Shown here: one piece after another, positions 9,121 through 19,797 of the stretch
Layout: each line of letters begins with the position of its first letter
How positions within the stretch are numbered: position 1 is the stretch's first letter
NCBI RefSeq assembly: GCF_018128965.1
Contig: NZ_JAAEDH010000017.1
Span: 1-64,000 of the forward strand
Reading direction: 5' to 3'
DNA from: Plastoroseomonas arctica
Lineage (GTDB): Bacteria > Pseudomonadota > Alphaproteobacteria > Acetobacterales > Acetobacteraceae
DNA length: 64,000 nucleotides
Notes under the pieces: generated by a model
The model's database searches: none
What the model was told of the DNA's origin: nothing
Seen by the model: only the letters and a program-made list of their open reading frames with translations
Position numbers and translations under genes: made by a program

Positions 9121-10647
9121 ATGGCTGCCCACCCCGCCTCCCGCCGCGCCGTCATGGGCGGGCTGCTCGCGCTGCCGACACTCGCCGCCACCGAAGTGAC
9201 CGCGCAGACGCCCTCGGGCGATCGCGTCACCTTCCTGCACGTGAACGACATCTACCAACACGCGCCGCAGCGCGGCCGTGGCGGGCTCGCGGGCTTGCAG
9301 ACACTGATCGCCCAGGTACGGACCGCGGCCAGCGGTCCGGTGGTGTTCACCTTCGGCGGCGACCTGTTCTCGCCCTCGCTCGCCTCCTCCATCACCAAGG
9401 GGCGGCACATGGTGGCGCTGTTCAACGAGCTGGCGCCGGCGGCTGCCGTTCTCGGCAACCACGAATTCGACTTCGGGCCGGAGGCGGCGGCGCAGAACAT
9501 CGCCGCCTCCACCTTCCCCTGGCTCGGCGCCAACGTGCTCGGCGCCGATGGCCAGCCGTTCGGCGGCTGCGTCGCCACCCACATGCACGAAGCGCCCGGC
9601 GGGTTGCGCATCGGCTTCGTCGGCGTGCTGACGCCGGCCACCGCCGTGCTGTCCAACCCCGCCGGCATCAGCTTCACCCCGCCCGAGGCCGCACTCCGCA
9701 GCGGTGCCGCATCGCTCCGCGCGGCGGGCGCCCATCTGGTCGTCGCACTCACCCACCTCAACATCGAGGATGACCGCTCCATCGCCACCGACATCCCGGG
9801 CATCGACCTCATCCTCGGTGCGCATGACCACGACCCGATGAGCATCCTCGAGACCGGCCCGCTGATCCTCAAGGCCGGGCAGGACGCGCATTGGCTCGCC
9901 GCCATCGAGCTCGACCTCGACCGCACTGGCCCACGCACCCGCGTCACCTCGCTCGGCTGGCGCTTCATCCCCAACATGAACGTCACACCGGAGCCGCGCC
10001 TCGACGCCGCCATTCGCGCCATCGACGCGCAGCTGGACCAGGCGCTCGGCCGCACGCTCGCGCGCCTGACCGCGCCGCTCGACAGCCGCACGACGCTGGT
10101 GCGCATGCGCGAGGCGGCGATTGGCGACCTCATGGCCGACGCGCTGCGCGCCCATTTCCACGCCGACGCCGCGCTGATCAACGGCGGCGCGCTCCGCGGC
10201 AACCGCGAATACCCTGCGGGGCACGACTTCACGCGGCGCGACCTGCTATCCGAGATGCCCTTCGGCAACACCGTGGTGCTGCTGGAACTGACCGGGGCGG
10301 AACTGCAAGGCGTGCTGGAGCACGGGCTGTCTTCCGTCGAGACCGCGTCAGGGCGCTTCCCGCAGACCTCCGGCATCACCCTCACCTACGACCCAGGGGA
10401 CCCGCCCGGGAGCCGACTTCGCGAGGTGTCCGTGGACGGCGCGCCGCTCGACATGGCGCGACGCTACCGGCTGGCGACGGTCGATTTCCTCGCGCGGGGC
10501 GGAGATGGGTATGCGGGGCTGCGGACCGCGCGGGTGGTCGTCGATGCGGCCGGGGGGCCGTTGATCGTGAACGTGGTCGCGGAGGCGATCGAACGAAGGG
10601 GCTCGATCGATGCGCGGGTCGAGGGGCGGACAACTGCAGCACGGTAG
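9121..10647 (+). CDS. Exported 5'-nucleotidase / metallophosphoesterase
   Basis: 508 residues. A twin-arginine-type leader (SRRAVMGGLLALPTLAA) indicates Tat export to the periplasm. The metallophosphatase domain has FLHVNDIY, GGDLFSPS, LGNHEFDFG, THLN and GAHDHD, which carry the two-metal ligands. The C-terminal 5'-nucleotidase domain (about 330-480) binds the nucleoside. The first motif reads NDIY where most family members have ND-x-H; this variant occurs in a known subgroup. Role: removing phosphate from external nucleotides or UDP-sugars. The chosen ATG has AGGA upstream; an in-frame ATG at 9103 is an alternative. It ends 60 bases from the convergent gamma-glutamyltransferase. Confidence 0.88.
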   Translation: MAAHPASRRAVMGGLLALPTLAATEVTAQTPSGDRVTFLHVNDIYQHAPQRGRGGLAGLQTLIAQVRTAASGPVVFTFGGDLFSPSLASSITKGRHMVALFNELAPAAAVLGNHEFDFGPEAAAQNIAASTFPWLGANVLGADGQPFGGCVATHMHEAPGGLRIGFVGVLTPATAVLSNPAGISFTPPEAALRSGAASLRAAGAHLVVALTHLNIEDDRSIATDIPGIDLILGAHDHDPMSILETGPLILKAGQDAHWLAAIELDLDRTGPRTRVTSLGWRFIPNMNVTPEPRLDAAIRAIDAQLDQALGRTLARLTAPLDSRTTLVRMREAAIGDLMADALRAHFHADAALINGGALRGNREYPAGHDFTRRDLLSEMPFGNTVVLLELTGAELQGVLEHGLSSVETASGRFPQTSGITLTYDPGDPPGSRLREVSVDGAPLDMARRYRLATVDFLARGGDGYAGLRTARVVVDAAGGPLIVNVVAEAIERRGSIDARVEGRTTAAR

Positions 10648-10657
10648 AAAGAAAGCA

Positions 10658-10701
10658 GCGGGAGGTCCCCTCCCGCACCCTCCGCCGGGGCGGCGCCCCG
10701 G
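10658..10701. terminator. Double hairpin between convergent genes
   Basis: Two perfect stems lie in the 60 bases between the 5'-nucleotidase and gamma-glutamyltransferase stops: GCGGGAG/CTCCCGC at 10658-10676 and CCGGGGC/GCCCCGG at 10685-10701. No T-run is present. It probably serves as a bidirectional transcription end. Confidence 0.6.
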
Positions 10702-10707
10702 ACCGCC

Positions 10708-12402
10708 TCAAGAGCGGGGTTTGTCGGGCCAGAAGCGCACGCCGGCACGCGCCAGGCCGCCGCCGATGCCGATGGCCGTGCCGTCGGCACGCCAACAGGC
10801 CGCGCCTTCGAGAGAGCCGTCATCGTGGAAGCGGATGGCGCACATGCCGCCTGCGACGTGGGGCTGCACACTCACCGTGTGACCCATGGCGACGAGACGT
10901 TCGCGAACGGCAGGGGCGATGCCGGCTTCCACCTCAAGCGCCTCGCCCTGGGTCCAGACGCGCGGGGCCTCCACCGCTTCCTGCAAGCTCATCCCATGGT
11001 CGATCAGCGCGATCATCGCCTGCATGGCGGAGCCGAAGATGCGCAGACCACCTGGAAGGCCAAGGGCCGCGAAAGGCTTGTCATCCTTCAGAGCGATAAG
11101 CGGCGCTTGGCTCGTCGTGATGCGCTTGCCCGGCGCGATCGACAGCGCATGGCCCGGGCGCGGGTCGAACAGCGCCATGTAGTTGTTCGGGATCAATCCC
11201 AACTCCGGCAGCAGGAAGCGGGCGCCGAACAAGGAGTTGATGGTGTGCGTCGCGCAGACGATGCGGCCCTCGCCATCGGCCACCGTCAGATGCGTGGTGT
11301 TGGGACTCTCCCCGGCCGCGACGCCGGCGGACCAGGATTGCGCGCGCCCCATGTCGATGGCGCCGCGCCGCTCATCCGCGTACGCCTGCGAGAGCAGCTT
11401 CGCCACCGGCACGTCCACGAAGGCCGGGTCCGCGGTGGCGGCGGCACGGTCGGCGAAGGCGATCTTCAGTGCCTCGGCGATCAGGTGCGTCGTCTCGGCG
11501 GTGCCGAAGCCGAGTGCGCGCAGGTCGTAGCCGGACAGGATGTTCAGCATCTGCAGCACATGCACCCCGGAGGAGGATGGCGGCGGCGGCCCGATGATCT
11601 CATAGCCATGATAGGTGCCGCGCAGCACGTCGCGCTCGATCATCCGTGCATCGCGCAGGTCGGCATCGGCGAGGATGCCGCCGCGGTTCGCGACACCATC
11701 GGCAACCAGCCGGCCGATGGCGCCGCCATGCAGCGCGCCCGGACCTTCTTGCGCGATGGTGGTGAGTGTTTCCGCCGCTGCGCCCATGACCACGCGCGCG
11801 CCGGGTGCCACCGGCGAACCACCGGGCAGAAACAGCGCCGCAAGCGCGGCATCGCGCGCGATGTCCGGCCCCGCATCGGCGGCGCATTCAGAGAGGTAGG
11901 GCGTCGCCGCGTAGCCATCCCGCGCCAAGCGGATCGCCGGCGCCATCACATCCGCGCGCGACAACCGCCCGTGCTGATCGAGCGCTGCGCACCAGGCGAG
12001 CAGGTTGCCCGGCACCGCGACGGCGAGGGGCCCGAGCGTATTGGCGCGCCCCTCCACCTCCAGCGCCGCCGGCCAGTCCTGGCTTCTGGGCGTGTACATG
12101 TCCGGCGTGCCGGCGGCGGGCACGGTGGACAGCCCGTCCAGCACGGAGTGCGTCCCGTCCGGCAGGCGCAGATGCATCATGCCGCCGCCGAGGATGCCGA
12201 CCATCATCGGCTCAACGATGGTCAGCGCGAAGAGTGCGGCCACCGCCGCATCCACCGCATTACCGCCGGCGGCGAGCATCTCCGCCCCCGCCGCCGAGGC
12301 GAGGGGATGGTTGGTGACGACCATCCCGGCGCGGCCGCGCGCGGCGTGCTTCTCGGTCGCGAAGGGGCTGCCGGCGCGGGCGCGCCATTCGGGGCTGGGC
12401 AT
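10708..12402 (-). CDS. ggt: Gamma-glutamyltransferase family protein
   Basis: 564 residues, the normal length for the Ntn-hydrolase gamma-glutamyltransferases. The large-subunit start shows NHPLASAAGAEMLAAGGNAV and the small subunit begins at the autocatalytic Thr of NTTHLTV near residue 367. The oxyanion/substrate segment SQAPLIALKDDKPFAALGLPGG is present. No classical signal peptide is seen, so a cytosolic or 7-ACA-acylase-like role is possible. The ATG at 12402 was chosen for a GGAG site 8 bases before it; an ATG at 12438 would add 12 residues. The family cleaves glutathione or other gamma-glutamyl compounds; substrate not determined here. Confidence 0.88.
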   Translation of the reverse strand: MPSPEWRARAGSPFATEKHAARGRAGMVVTNHPLASAAGAEMLAAGGNAVDAAVAALFALTIVEPMMVGILGGGMMHLRLPDGTHSVLDGLSTVPAAGTPDMYTPRSQDWPAALEVEGRANTLGPLAVAVPGNLLAWCAALDQHGRLSRADVMAPAIRLARDGYAATPYLSECAADAGPDIARDAALAALFLPGGSPVAPGARVVMGAAAETLTTIAQEGPGALHGGAIGRLVADGVANRGGILADADLRDARMIERDVLRGTYHGYEIIGPPPPSSSGVHVLQMLNILSGYDLRALGFGTAETTHLIAEALKIAFADRAAATADPAFVDVPVAKLLSQAYADERRGAIDMGRAQSWSAGVAAGESPNTTHLTVADGEGRIVCATHTINSLFGARFLLPELGLIPNNYMALFDPRPGHALSIAPGKRITTSQAPLIALKDDKPFAALGLPGGLRIFGSAMQAMIALIDHGMSLQEAVEAPRVWTQGEALEVEAGIAPAVRERLVAMGHTVSVQPHVAGGMCAIRFHDDGSLEGAACWRADGTAIGIGGGLARAGVRFWPDKPRS

Positions 12403-12537
12403 CGGGATACTCCGGAAGCAGAACTCCCAGCGCGCCATGGCGGTGAGGCGGCGTCAAGCGCAGGCGGCGGTGCAGGGCGGTTGCAACCCCCTCTCCGTTT
12501 CGTCGTTCCCGCCGAATGACGGTCAAGGAGGACGCCT

Positions 12538-13332
12538 ATGTTGAGGAGCACCTTCGAGAACGGTGACCTGGTTCTTTCCTACCTGGATTTCGAAGGCGAG
12601 GGCCGCCCGGTCGTCGCCCTGCACGCCTATTGGATGGAAGCGAGCACCTGGGCAGAGCTGGCCGAGGCTTTGGGCCCCGAGTACCGCCTGGTCGCGCTCG
12701 ATCAGCGCGGGCACGGGCGGAGCAGCAAGCCCGATGACCTGTCCTGGGAAGGCTATATTGACGATCTGGGCAAATTCCTCGACCACCTGGGCATCGACGA
12801 GCCCGTGGTGCTGATTGGCAATTCGCTGGGCGGCACGGTGGCGTTTCGCTTCGCGGCGCGGTTCCCCGAGCACGTCGCGGCCATGGTCATCGAGGAGTCG
12901 CCCGCCGTCTACACCGGCGCGCTGGATTTCATGCGCCCTTGGAGCGGCGAGTTCTCGAACCGCGCGGATCTGGAAGCCGCCGTGGGCGAGCGGTTGCTGT
13001 GGTCTGTCGAACCCTCGATCCGCCGCACGGAGGAGGGTTGGACGCTGGTGTTTTCGCCGGAGAAGCTGGCCGACGCGAAGCTCGGCCTGAATGGCGATTA
13101 TTGGGAGGACTGGCTTGCCACGACCCACCCGGTCCTTCTGATCCGCGGCAGCGAGAGCCAGGCCGTCGACGGCGCCCATCTTGCGGAGATGGCGGCGCGC
13201 CGCCCGAACACGCGCCTAGAAACCTTCCAGGCCGGCCACGTCATCCACCACGACCTTCCAGACGAGTTCGCCGCGGCTGTGCGTTCATTCCTGGCCTCGG
13301 CCGCGCCGCCTGAACCAGAAAGCCAAAAATAA
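12538..13332 (+). CDS. Alpha/beta hydrolase
   Basis: 264 residues with a standard alpha/beta-hydrolase fold: oxyanion-hole region VVALHAYWMEA, strand DQRGHGRS, nucleophile elbow GNSLGG (Ser near 102), the acid in LLIRGSESQAVDG and catalytic His in GHVIHHD. Substrate is not evident; esterase or lactonase activity is plausible. The start has a strong AAGGAGG site. It is divergent from gamma-glutamyltransferase. Its stop codon lies inside the AT-rich core of the repeated element described at 13321-13368, which separates it from convergent thiC. Confidence 0.85.
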   Translation: MLRSTFENGDLVLSYLDFEGEGRPVVALHAYWMEASTWAELAEALGPEYRLVALDQRGHGRSSKPDDLSWEGYIDDLGKFLDHLGIDEPVVLIGNSLGGTVAFRFAARFPEHVAAMVIEESPAVYTGALDFMRPWSGEFSNRADLEAAVGERLLWSVEPSIRRTEEGWTLVFSPEKLADAKLGLNGDYWEDWLATTHPVLLIRGSESQAVDGAHLAEMAARRPNTRLETFQAGHVIHHDLPDEFAAAVRSFLASAAPPEPESQK

Positions 13333-13368
13333 AAGAATGGAGGTCTGGAGGAAATTCCTTTCCTCCAG
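13321..13368. repeat. AT-rich core plus hairpin element, copy 1 (also thiC terminator)
   Basis: The 18-base core AGCCAAAAATAAAAGAAT (13321-13338) overlaps the hydrolase stop codon. It is followed by a perfect 10-base-pair hairpin with loop TTCC at 13345-13368. The same core and a similar hairpin occur inverted at 23419-23463. Read on the minus strand, the hairpin is followed by a T-rich stretch, so here it would work as an intrinsic terminator for thiC. Confidence 0.75.
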
Positions 13369-13374
13369 CCTTGC

Positions 13375-15219
<1,845 letters not shown>

Positions 15220-15267
15220 TCAACACAAAAACGGAGATCCAGGCATAGCGGCTATGAGCGGTAAGGT

Positions 15268-15356
15268 CCGTCCCTTCGCCGGCATGACCCGGATCAGGTT
15301 CGAAGGGTCTCCGCCGGAAAAGACGGACTCTCAGCGCCCTGCCGGCGCTCCCCTGG
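15268..15356 (-). promoter_or_regulatory. TPP riboswitch (THI element) upstream of thiC
   Basis: On the minus strand the conserved segments appear in order: AGGGGAGCGCC, GCGCTGAGAGT, ACCCTTCGAACCTGATC, GGGTCATGCCGGCGAAGGGA. These are the TPP-binding helices of the THI box. Just after the aptamer, CGGACCT (15270-15264) is the exact complement of AGGTCCG (15216-15210), which contains the thiC ribosome site. This suggests control at translation. Which fold is ligand-bound was not computed. Confidence 0.95.
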
Positions 15357-15407
15357 AACTGGGACCAAGGTGGGCGCGCGCGACGCAAAGGTCAACGAGG
15401 CGCGACA

Positions 15408-16133
15408 TCACAGTGCGCGCCCGCCATCGACGAGGATCGTGGAGCCGGTCGAATAGGTGAGGTGGGTCGCACAGGCCAGCACCGCGCGCGCGACGTCCTC
15501 GGGCTCCGCAACGCGCTGCAACGGGATGCTGGGCGCGATCTTCGCGTTCTGCTCGGGCCCGCGCCCCGGGACGAAGCCGGTCTGCACGATGCCGGGTGCC
15601 ACGCCCATCACGCGGATGGCGGGTGCCAGCGACCGGCCGAGCGACTTCGTCAGGCTGTCCGTCGCCGCCTTCAGCGCGCCATAGGCGAGGTTCGACCCCG
15701 TCCCGTTCTGCCCTGCGACGGAGGAGATGTTGACGACCAGGCCACGGCTTTTCTCCAGCAGCGGCCGGAAGGCGCGGACGGCGGCGAAGGGCCCGCGCCA
15801 GTTGACCGCCCACATCGCATCGAGGAAGGCGTCGTCCAGCGCGTCGAGGTCATGATGCGGCACCGCGCGGGTGAACCCCGCCGAATTCACCAGCACGTCG
15901 AGGCGCCCGAATCGCGTCTCCACTTCGGCCGCCAGAGTGGCGAGCGTGGCGCTGTCCTCGACCGTGGCCGGCAGCGCGACATGGCCCTCACCCGGGAGCG
16001 ACGCGACCAGCGCATCCGCCTCGGCGGGCTTGGATCGATAGGCAGCTATCACGGTGAAGCCCTCGGCCGCGAAGGCGCGTGCGGTGGCGGCGCCGATGCC
16101 GCCGGTGGCACCCGTGATGACGATGGTTTTCAT
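15408..16133 (-). CDS. SDR-family oxidoreductase
   Basis: 241-residue classical short-chain dehydrogenase. N-terminal dinucleotide motif TGATGGIG, NSAG strand, Ser in VNISSV, and the catalytic pair Y-x-x-x-K in YGALK. A Ser-rich loop with YRSK after the second strand favours NADPH. Substrate unknown. Its ATG overlaps the stop of the upstream oxygenase as ATGA, so the pair is co-transcribed and may act on successive steps. The thiC riboswitch begins about 50 bases downstream of its stop. Confidence 0.88.
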   Translation of the reverse strand: MKTIVITGATGGIGAATARAFAAEGFTVIAAYRSKPAEADALVASLPGEGHVALPATVEDSATLATLAAEVETRFGRLDVLVNSAGFTRAVPHHDLDALDDAFLDAMWAVNWRGPFAAVRAFRPLLEKSRGLVVNISSVAGQNGTGSNLAYGALKAATDSLTKSLGRSLAPAIRVMGVAPGIVQTGFVPGRGPEQNAKIAPSIPLQRVAEPEDVARAVLACATHLTYSTGSTILVDGGRAL

Positions 16134-17194
16134 GCGGCCTCCAGGGGTGCGTGCAAGCGGGTGGTGCCGGGGACGATGATGCCGCCGCGGTCGCCCACGG
16201 CGATGCTGCCATAGCGCTCGGCGAAGATCGGCGGCAGCGGCCGCGCGCCCGGCACGGCGAGCCAGAGGCGCAGCAGATGCCGACGGCGCTCGGGTTCGGG
16301 GTGGTCCTCGAAGCCCGTGCGGTCATGCAGAAGGGTGTGGTTGTGCACCAGTTGCACGTCGCCGGGCTGGAACGCCATGTGCAGATTCAGCGCCGGGTCG
16401 TTGGCGAGGTCATCGATCAAATCCAGCGCCTCGACATGCGCGGGCGTCAGGCGCGGCGCCTCGGGGAAACGCTGCGCGGAGTCGATGTATTGCCTTTGGT
16501 ACAGCGCGGTCAGTTGGCCCTCATGCCAGGTGAAGGGCGGAATTTCGAACCAGGGCTTCATCCCCGCCGGCACCTCGCCGCGCCGGTCGGTCGCGATGGG
16601 CCCCATCAGCAGCGGCAGCAAGTCCGGACGGCGCCGGCGGATCTCGTTGAAGATGGTGCTCGAGCTCACCAGCGTCGACAGCCCGCCGGATTTCGCGGTC
16701 TTCAGGCACAGCAACCCCACCACGTCGCAGCTGTCGGTGTGGTAGGTCTGGCGCTCCGCCGTCTGATAGATGCGCACCGTCGGGTCCGTCGAGGACAGGC
16801 CCATATCCTTCACATGGCCGAGCACATGGCCCTTCGCGTTCTGCGACCGCGCGCGGCCGATATGTGCGCCGATCCCGTAGAACGCCGTCGCACTCTCGCG
16901 GATCGACCACGCGCCCACCGGCAGCCCGCGCAGCAGGGCGAAGCCGCGGCCGTGCAGCAATTCCTCGCGGATGGCCGCCAGGCGCGGCGCCAAGCCCGGC
17001 AAGGGGAAATCCGCCGCCGTGATCGCCGCGATATCAGCATCCGCGTTGCGCGCCACCGCCGCCGAAACCTCCGCCACATCCGCGGGCGAGAGCGGGCTGA
17101 TCCAGGATGTATCCTTGGCCATCGCCGGCCCGTACCAGGCGGCGGGGCCGGTCTGCTCGGGCGGTAGCGCCGCGAGCATGCCAGGGTGGTTCAT
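16130..17194 (-). CDS. TauD/TfdA-family Fe(II)/2-oxoglutarate dioxygenase
   Basis: 354 residues. The iron facial triad is visible as the His and Asp of YHTDSCD and the distal His of VHNHTLLHDR, whose Arg binds 2-oxoglutarate. This length and the FALLRGLPV and GAHIGRARSQN blocks fit the larger TauD-like hydroxylases rather than taurine dioxygenase itself. The ATG at 17194 has a GGAGGA site; the frame is open further upstream without a ribosome site. First gene of a two-gene operon with the SDR. Substrate unknown. Confidence 0.85.
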   Translation of the reverse strand: MNHPGMLAALPPEQTGPAAWYGPAMAKDTSWISPLSPADVAEVSAAVARNADADIAAITAADFPLPGLAPRLAAIREELLHGRGFALLRGLPVGAWSIRESATAFYGIGAHIGRARSQNAKGHVLGHVKDMGLSSTDPTVRIYQTAERQTYHTDSCDVVGLLCLKTAKSGGLSTLVSSSTIFNEIRRRRPDLLPLLMGPIATDRRGEVPAGMKPWFEIPPFTWHEGQLTALYQRQYIDSAQRFPEAPRLTPAHVEALDLIDDLANDPALNLHMAFQPGDVQLVHNHTLLHDRTGFEDHPEPERRRHLLRLWLAVPGARPLPPIFAERYGSIAVGDRGGIIVPGTTRLHAPLEAA

Positions 17195-17257
17195 GGGCGT
17201 TCCTCCGTTGCAGCGCAGCTTGCCGCCGCGCGAACCCGCCCGCAACTCAGCCCTGGT

Positions 17258-18295
17258 TCAGGCGCCGATGGTCTCTTCCAGGAACACCTGCACGGCCTGG
17301 AACAGGGCCCCGCGGTTGCGCTCCATCCACATCCCGTGCGTGCCCTCGCCCAACAGCACCAGGCGCTTGCCGGGGCTCGCCGTCAGCAGCGGGAACAGCG
17401 TCTGCGCCATGTAGGGGGGCGTGTCCTGGTCCCATTCACCGAGCACGAGCAGCGTCGGCGCCGTGATCTTCGCGGGGTCGTAGAAGGGCCGCCCCGCCGC
17501 CCAGTATTCGCGCCCATCGGCGACCGAGCCATTCGGAGCGCGCAGCACCTGCGGATTGCGCCGCAGACCCTCGGGATCGGTCGCCCAAGTCACCCCCGCC
17601 CAATGTTCGAACCAGCCGGCGGGGACCAAGCCCGCACGCTTCTCCTCGGGCACCCCGGCGCCGCGCCGGGTTCGCGCTGCGGCCTGGGTCACGAGCCGAT
17701 AGGCGCCCAAGGTGCCGCCGGGGTCGGCCAGGCTCGCGCCCTGGCGCAGCCAGACCGGCGCGTAGAGGATGAGCTTCTCCACCACTGCCGCATTCTCGGA
17801 GGCATAGCGGCCCATCAGCGATGTGCCCCACGAATAGCCCAGCAGGGTGATCTTGGGCAGCGCGCGCGCATTGCGGATGAAGGCCACGGCGGCGGCGATG
17901 TCCTTGACCGCCTGCTCGCCCCGCACCAGCGGCGGGTTCGCCTCCGGCGGCTGCGCCATCTCCGGCGGGCGGGAGCTGCGGCCATAGCCGCGCAGGTCCA
18001 GACACCAGACGTCGAACCCGCGCCCGGCGATGTAATCCATCCAGGACAGCCCGCCGAGCGGCAGGTCGAAGGCCGTATGCGCGGGATAGGTCGCGCCATG
18101 CACCATCAACAGGGTGCGGTCGGGGCGCGCAGCGAGGCCCTCGGGCCGCTTGTTGCGAAGGAACAGCTCGATCCCCGGATCACCGGAGGGGATCATGTGC
18201 TCCTCCGTCGAGATCACCGGCGTGGTCTGCGCCTGCGCCTGCACGATCAGGGGAGCGGCAAGGAGGGGCGATGCCATCACGGCGCGACGCTTCAT
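17258..18295 (-). CDS. Exported alpha/beta hydrolase
   Basis: 345 residues. The N terminus MKRRAVMASPLLAAPLIVQAQAQ is a Tat- or Sec-type signal peptide, so the enzyme is periplasmic. The fold shows VHGATYPAHTAF, a DLRGYGRSSRP strand, nucleophile elbow GYSWGTS, acid in LGEWDQDTPP and a C-terminal GTHGMW His. The substrate is not evident. No strong ribosome site precedes the ATG at 18295, and an in-frame ATG at 18340 exists but would bury the signal peptide. It is divergent from the MATE transporter gene across a 95-base promoter region. Confidence 0.82.
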   Translation of the reverse strand: MKRRAVMASPLLAAPLIVQAQAQTTPVISTEEHMIPSGDPGIELFLRNKRPEGLAARPDRTLLMVHGATYPAHTAFDLPLGGLSWMDYIAGRGFDVWCLDLRGYGRSSRPPEMAQPPEANPPLVRGEQAVKDIAAAVAFIRNARALPKITLLGYSWGTSLMGRYASENAAVVEKLILYAPVWLRQGASLADPGGTLGAYRLVTQAAARTRRGAGVPEEKRAGLVPAGWFEHWAGVTWATDPEGLRRNPQVLRAPNGSVADGREYWAAGRPFYDPAKITAPTLLVLGEWDQDTPPYMAQTLFPLLTASPGKRLVLLGEGTHGMWMERNRGALFQAVQVFLEETIGA

Positions 18296-18390
18296 GGGGA
18301 GGGGTTCCGGGCCAGGGGTTGCACGGAGGATAGCCCACATGCCGGCACCCGCGCGAGACGCCGCAACGCCGCCCGGCTATAGAGCGCGCC

Positions 18391-19797
18391 ATGCCGGGTC
18401 ACACACCACAACGGGCCGCGATCCTCACGGAAACGCGCGCGCTGCTCGCGCTCGCCTTTCCCATCGCCCTGACGAACCTGTCGCAGATGGCGATGGCGCT
18501 GACGGACGCGCTGATCCTGGGAAGACTGTCCACCGAGGCGCTGGCCGCCGTGACGCTGGGCACCAACCTGTCCTGGGCGCTGCTGGCCCCGGCCTTCGGC
18601 ATGGCGCTGGCGGCAGCCCCCATGCTCGCGCAGTCGCGCGGGGCGGGCACGCGGGGTGGCGGGCTCGGGCGCGGCTGGGTGCGGGAGATGCGCCGCGATG
18701 CGCGCCAGGCGCTCTGGGCGGTCGGCATCGTCACCCTGCCGTCCTGGGCGATCCTGTGGAACACCGAGGCGCTACTGCTGCTGCTCGGCCAGGAACCGGC
18801 GTTGGCGGCGCTGGCGGGAACCTATGTGCGCCCGATGATGCTGGGCTTCCCGGCCTTCTGCCTGTTCATCCTGCTGCGCGGTTTTCTCGCCGCGATGGAG
18901 AAGCCCAACGCCGCGCTGTGGATCGCCTTTGCCGCCGTCGCGGTGAATGGCGCGCTGTGCTGGACGCTCGTCTTCGGCCTCGGCCTGGGCATTTTCGGCG
19001 CCGGCATCGCGACGATGCTCGCGGAGATCCTGATGGCGGCTGCACTGTTGTGGCTGATCCGGCGCGACCGCCGGCTGCGCCGCTTCCGCCTGCTCGGGCT
19101 GTTCTGGCGCATCGATACGGCGCGCCTGGCCGAGGTGTTCCGCGTTGGCCTGCCGATCGCGGCACAGATGATGCTGGAGATCGGCGTCTTCGCCACCGCG
19201 CTGATCGTGGTGGGCTGGTTCGGCGCCGCCTCCGTCGCCGCACACGCGATCGCCATCCAGTTGGCGTCCTTCACCTTCATGGTGCCGATGGGGGTGGGCC
19301 AGGCCGCGACCTCGCGCGTGGGGCTGTTCGCCGGCGCCGGGGCGCTGGGCGCGGCGTCGCTGTCGGGCAGCGTGGCGATCGGGCTCGGCGCCATGTTCAT
19401 GGCAATGACCGCGGCCGGGCTGCTGCTCTTCGCCGAGCCGCTCGCCTGGGGCTTCCTCGATCCGCAGGATGCGCAGGCCCGGTCGGCGGCGCGCCTGGGT
19501 GCGACGCTGATCATGATCGCGGGCGTGTTCCAGCTCGCCGATGGCGTGCAGACCGTCGCGGCCGGAGCGCTGCGCGGGCTGAAGGACACGCAGGTGCCGA
19601 TGCTGTTGGCCGCCTTGGGCTACTGGGGCATCGGCCTGCCGCTGGGCGTGGCCCTTGCGATGTGGGCGGGGCTCGAGGCACGCGGCGTCTGGTGGGGCCT
19701 CGCACTCGGCCTCGGCGTGGTGGCGGTGCTGATGCTGCTGCGCTGGCGGCGGATGAGCGCGCCTATTGGCTCCCCTATTCGCTCTGGGGCGGGATGA
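18391..19797 (+). CDS. MATE-family multidrug efflux transporter
   Basis: 468 residues with twelve predicted membrane helices in two similar halves, starting with LLALAFPIALTNLSQMAMALTDALILGRL, the usual MATE opening where the Asp in the first helix takes part in cation coupling. Typical members export cationic drugs or metabolites in exchange for H+ or Na+. The long hydrophobic stretches match the NorM/DinF group. Its last 23 bases overlap the 3' end of the convergent D-2-hydroxyacid dehydrogenase gene. No local regulator is present. Confidence 0.9.
   Translation: MPGHTPQRAAILTETRALLALAFPIALTNLSQMAMALTDALILGRLSTEALAAVTLGTNLSWALLAPAFGMALAAAPMLAQSRGAGTRGGGLGRGWVREMRRDARQALWAVGIVTLPSWAILWNTEALLLLLGQEPALAALAGTYVRPMMLGFPAFCLFILLRGFLAAMEKPNAALWIAFAAVAVNGALCWTLVFGLGLGIFGAGIATMLAEILMAAALLWLIRRDRRLRRFRLLGLFWRIDTARLAEVFRVGLPIAAQMMLEIGVFATALIVVGWFGAASVAAHAIAIQLASFTFMVPMGVGQAATSRVGLFAGAGALGAASLSGSVAIGLGAMFMAMTAAGLLLFAEPLAWGFLDPQDAQARSAARLGATLIMIAGVFQLADGVQTVAAGALRGLKDTQVPMLLAALGYWGIGLPLGVALAMWAGLEARGVWWGLALGLGVVAVLMLLRWRRMSAPIGSPIRSGAG

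Noticed and set aside
15290-15310. GGTTCGAAGGG as a possible tRNA T-loop
   Set aside because: It is the reverse complement of the conserved ACCCTTCGAACCTGATC segment of the TPP riboswitch; no acceptor stem or anticodon arm fits.
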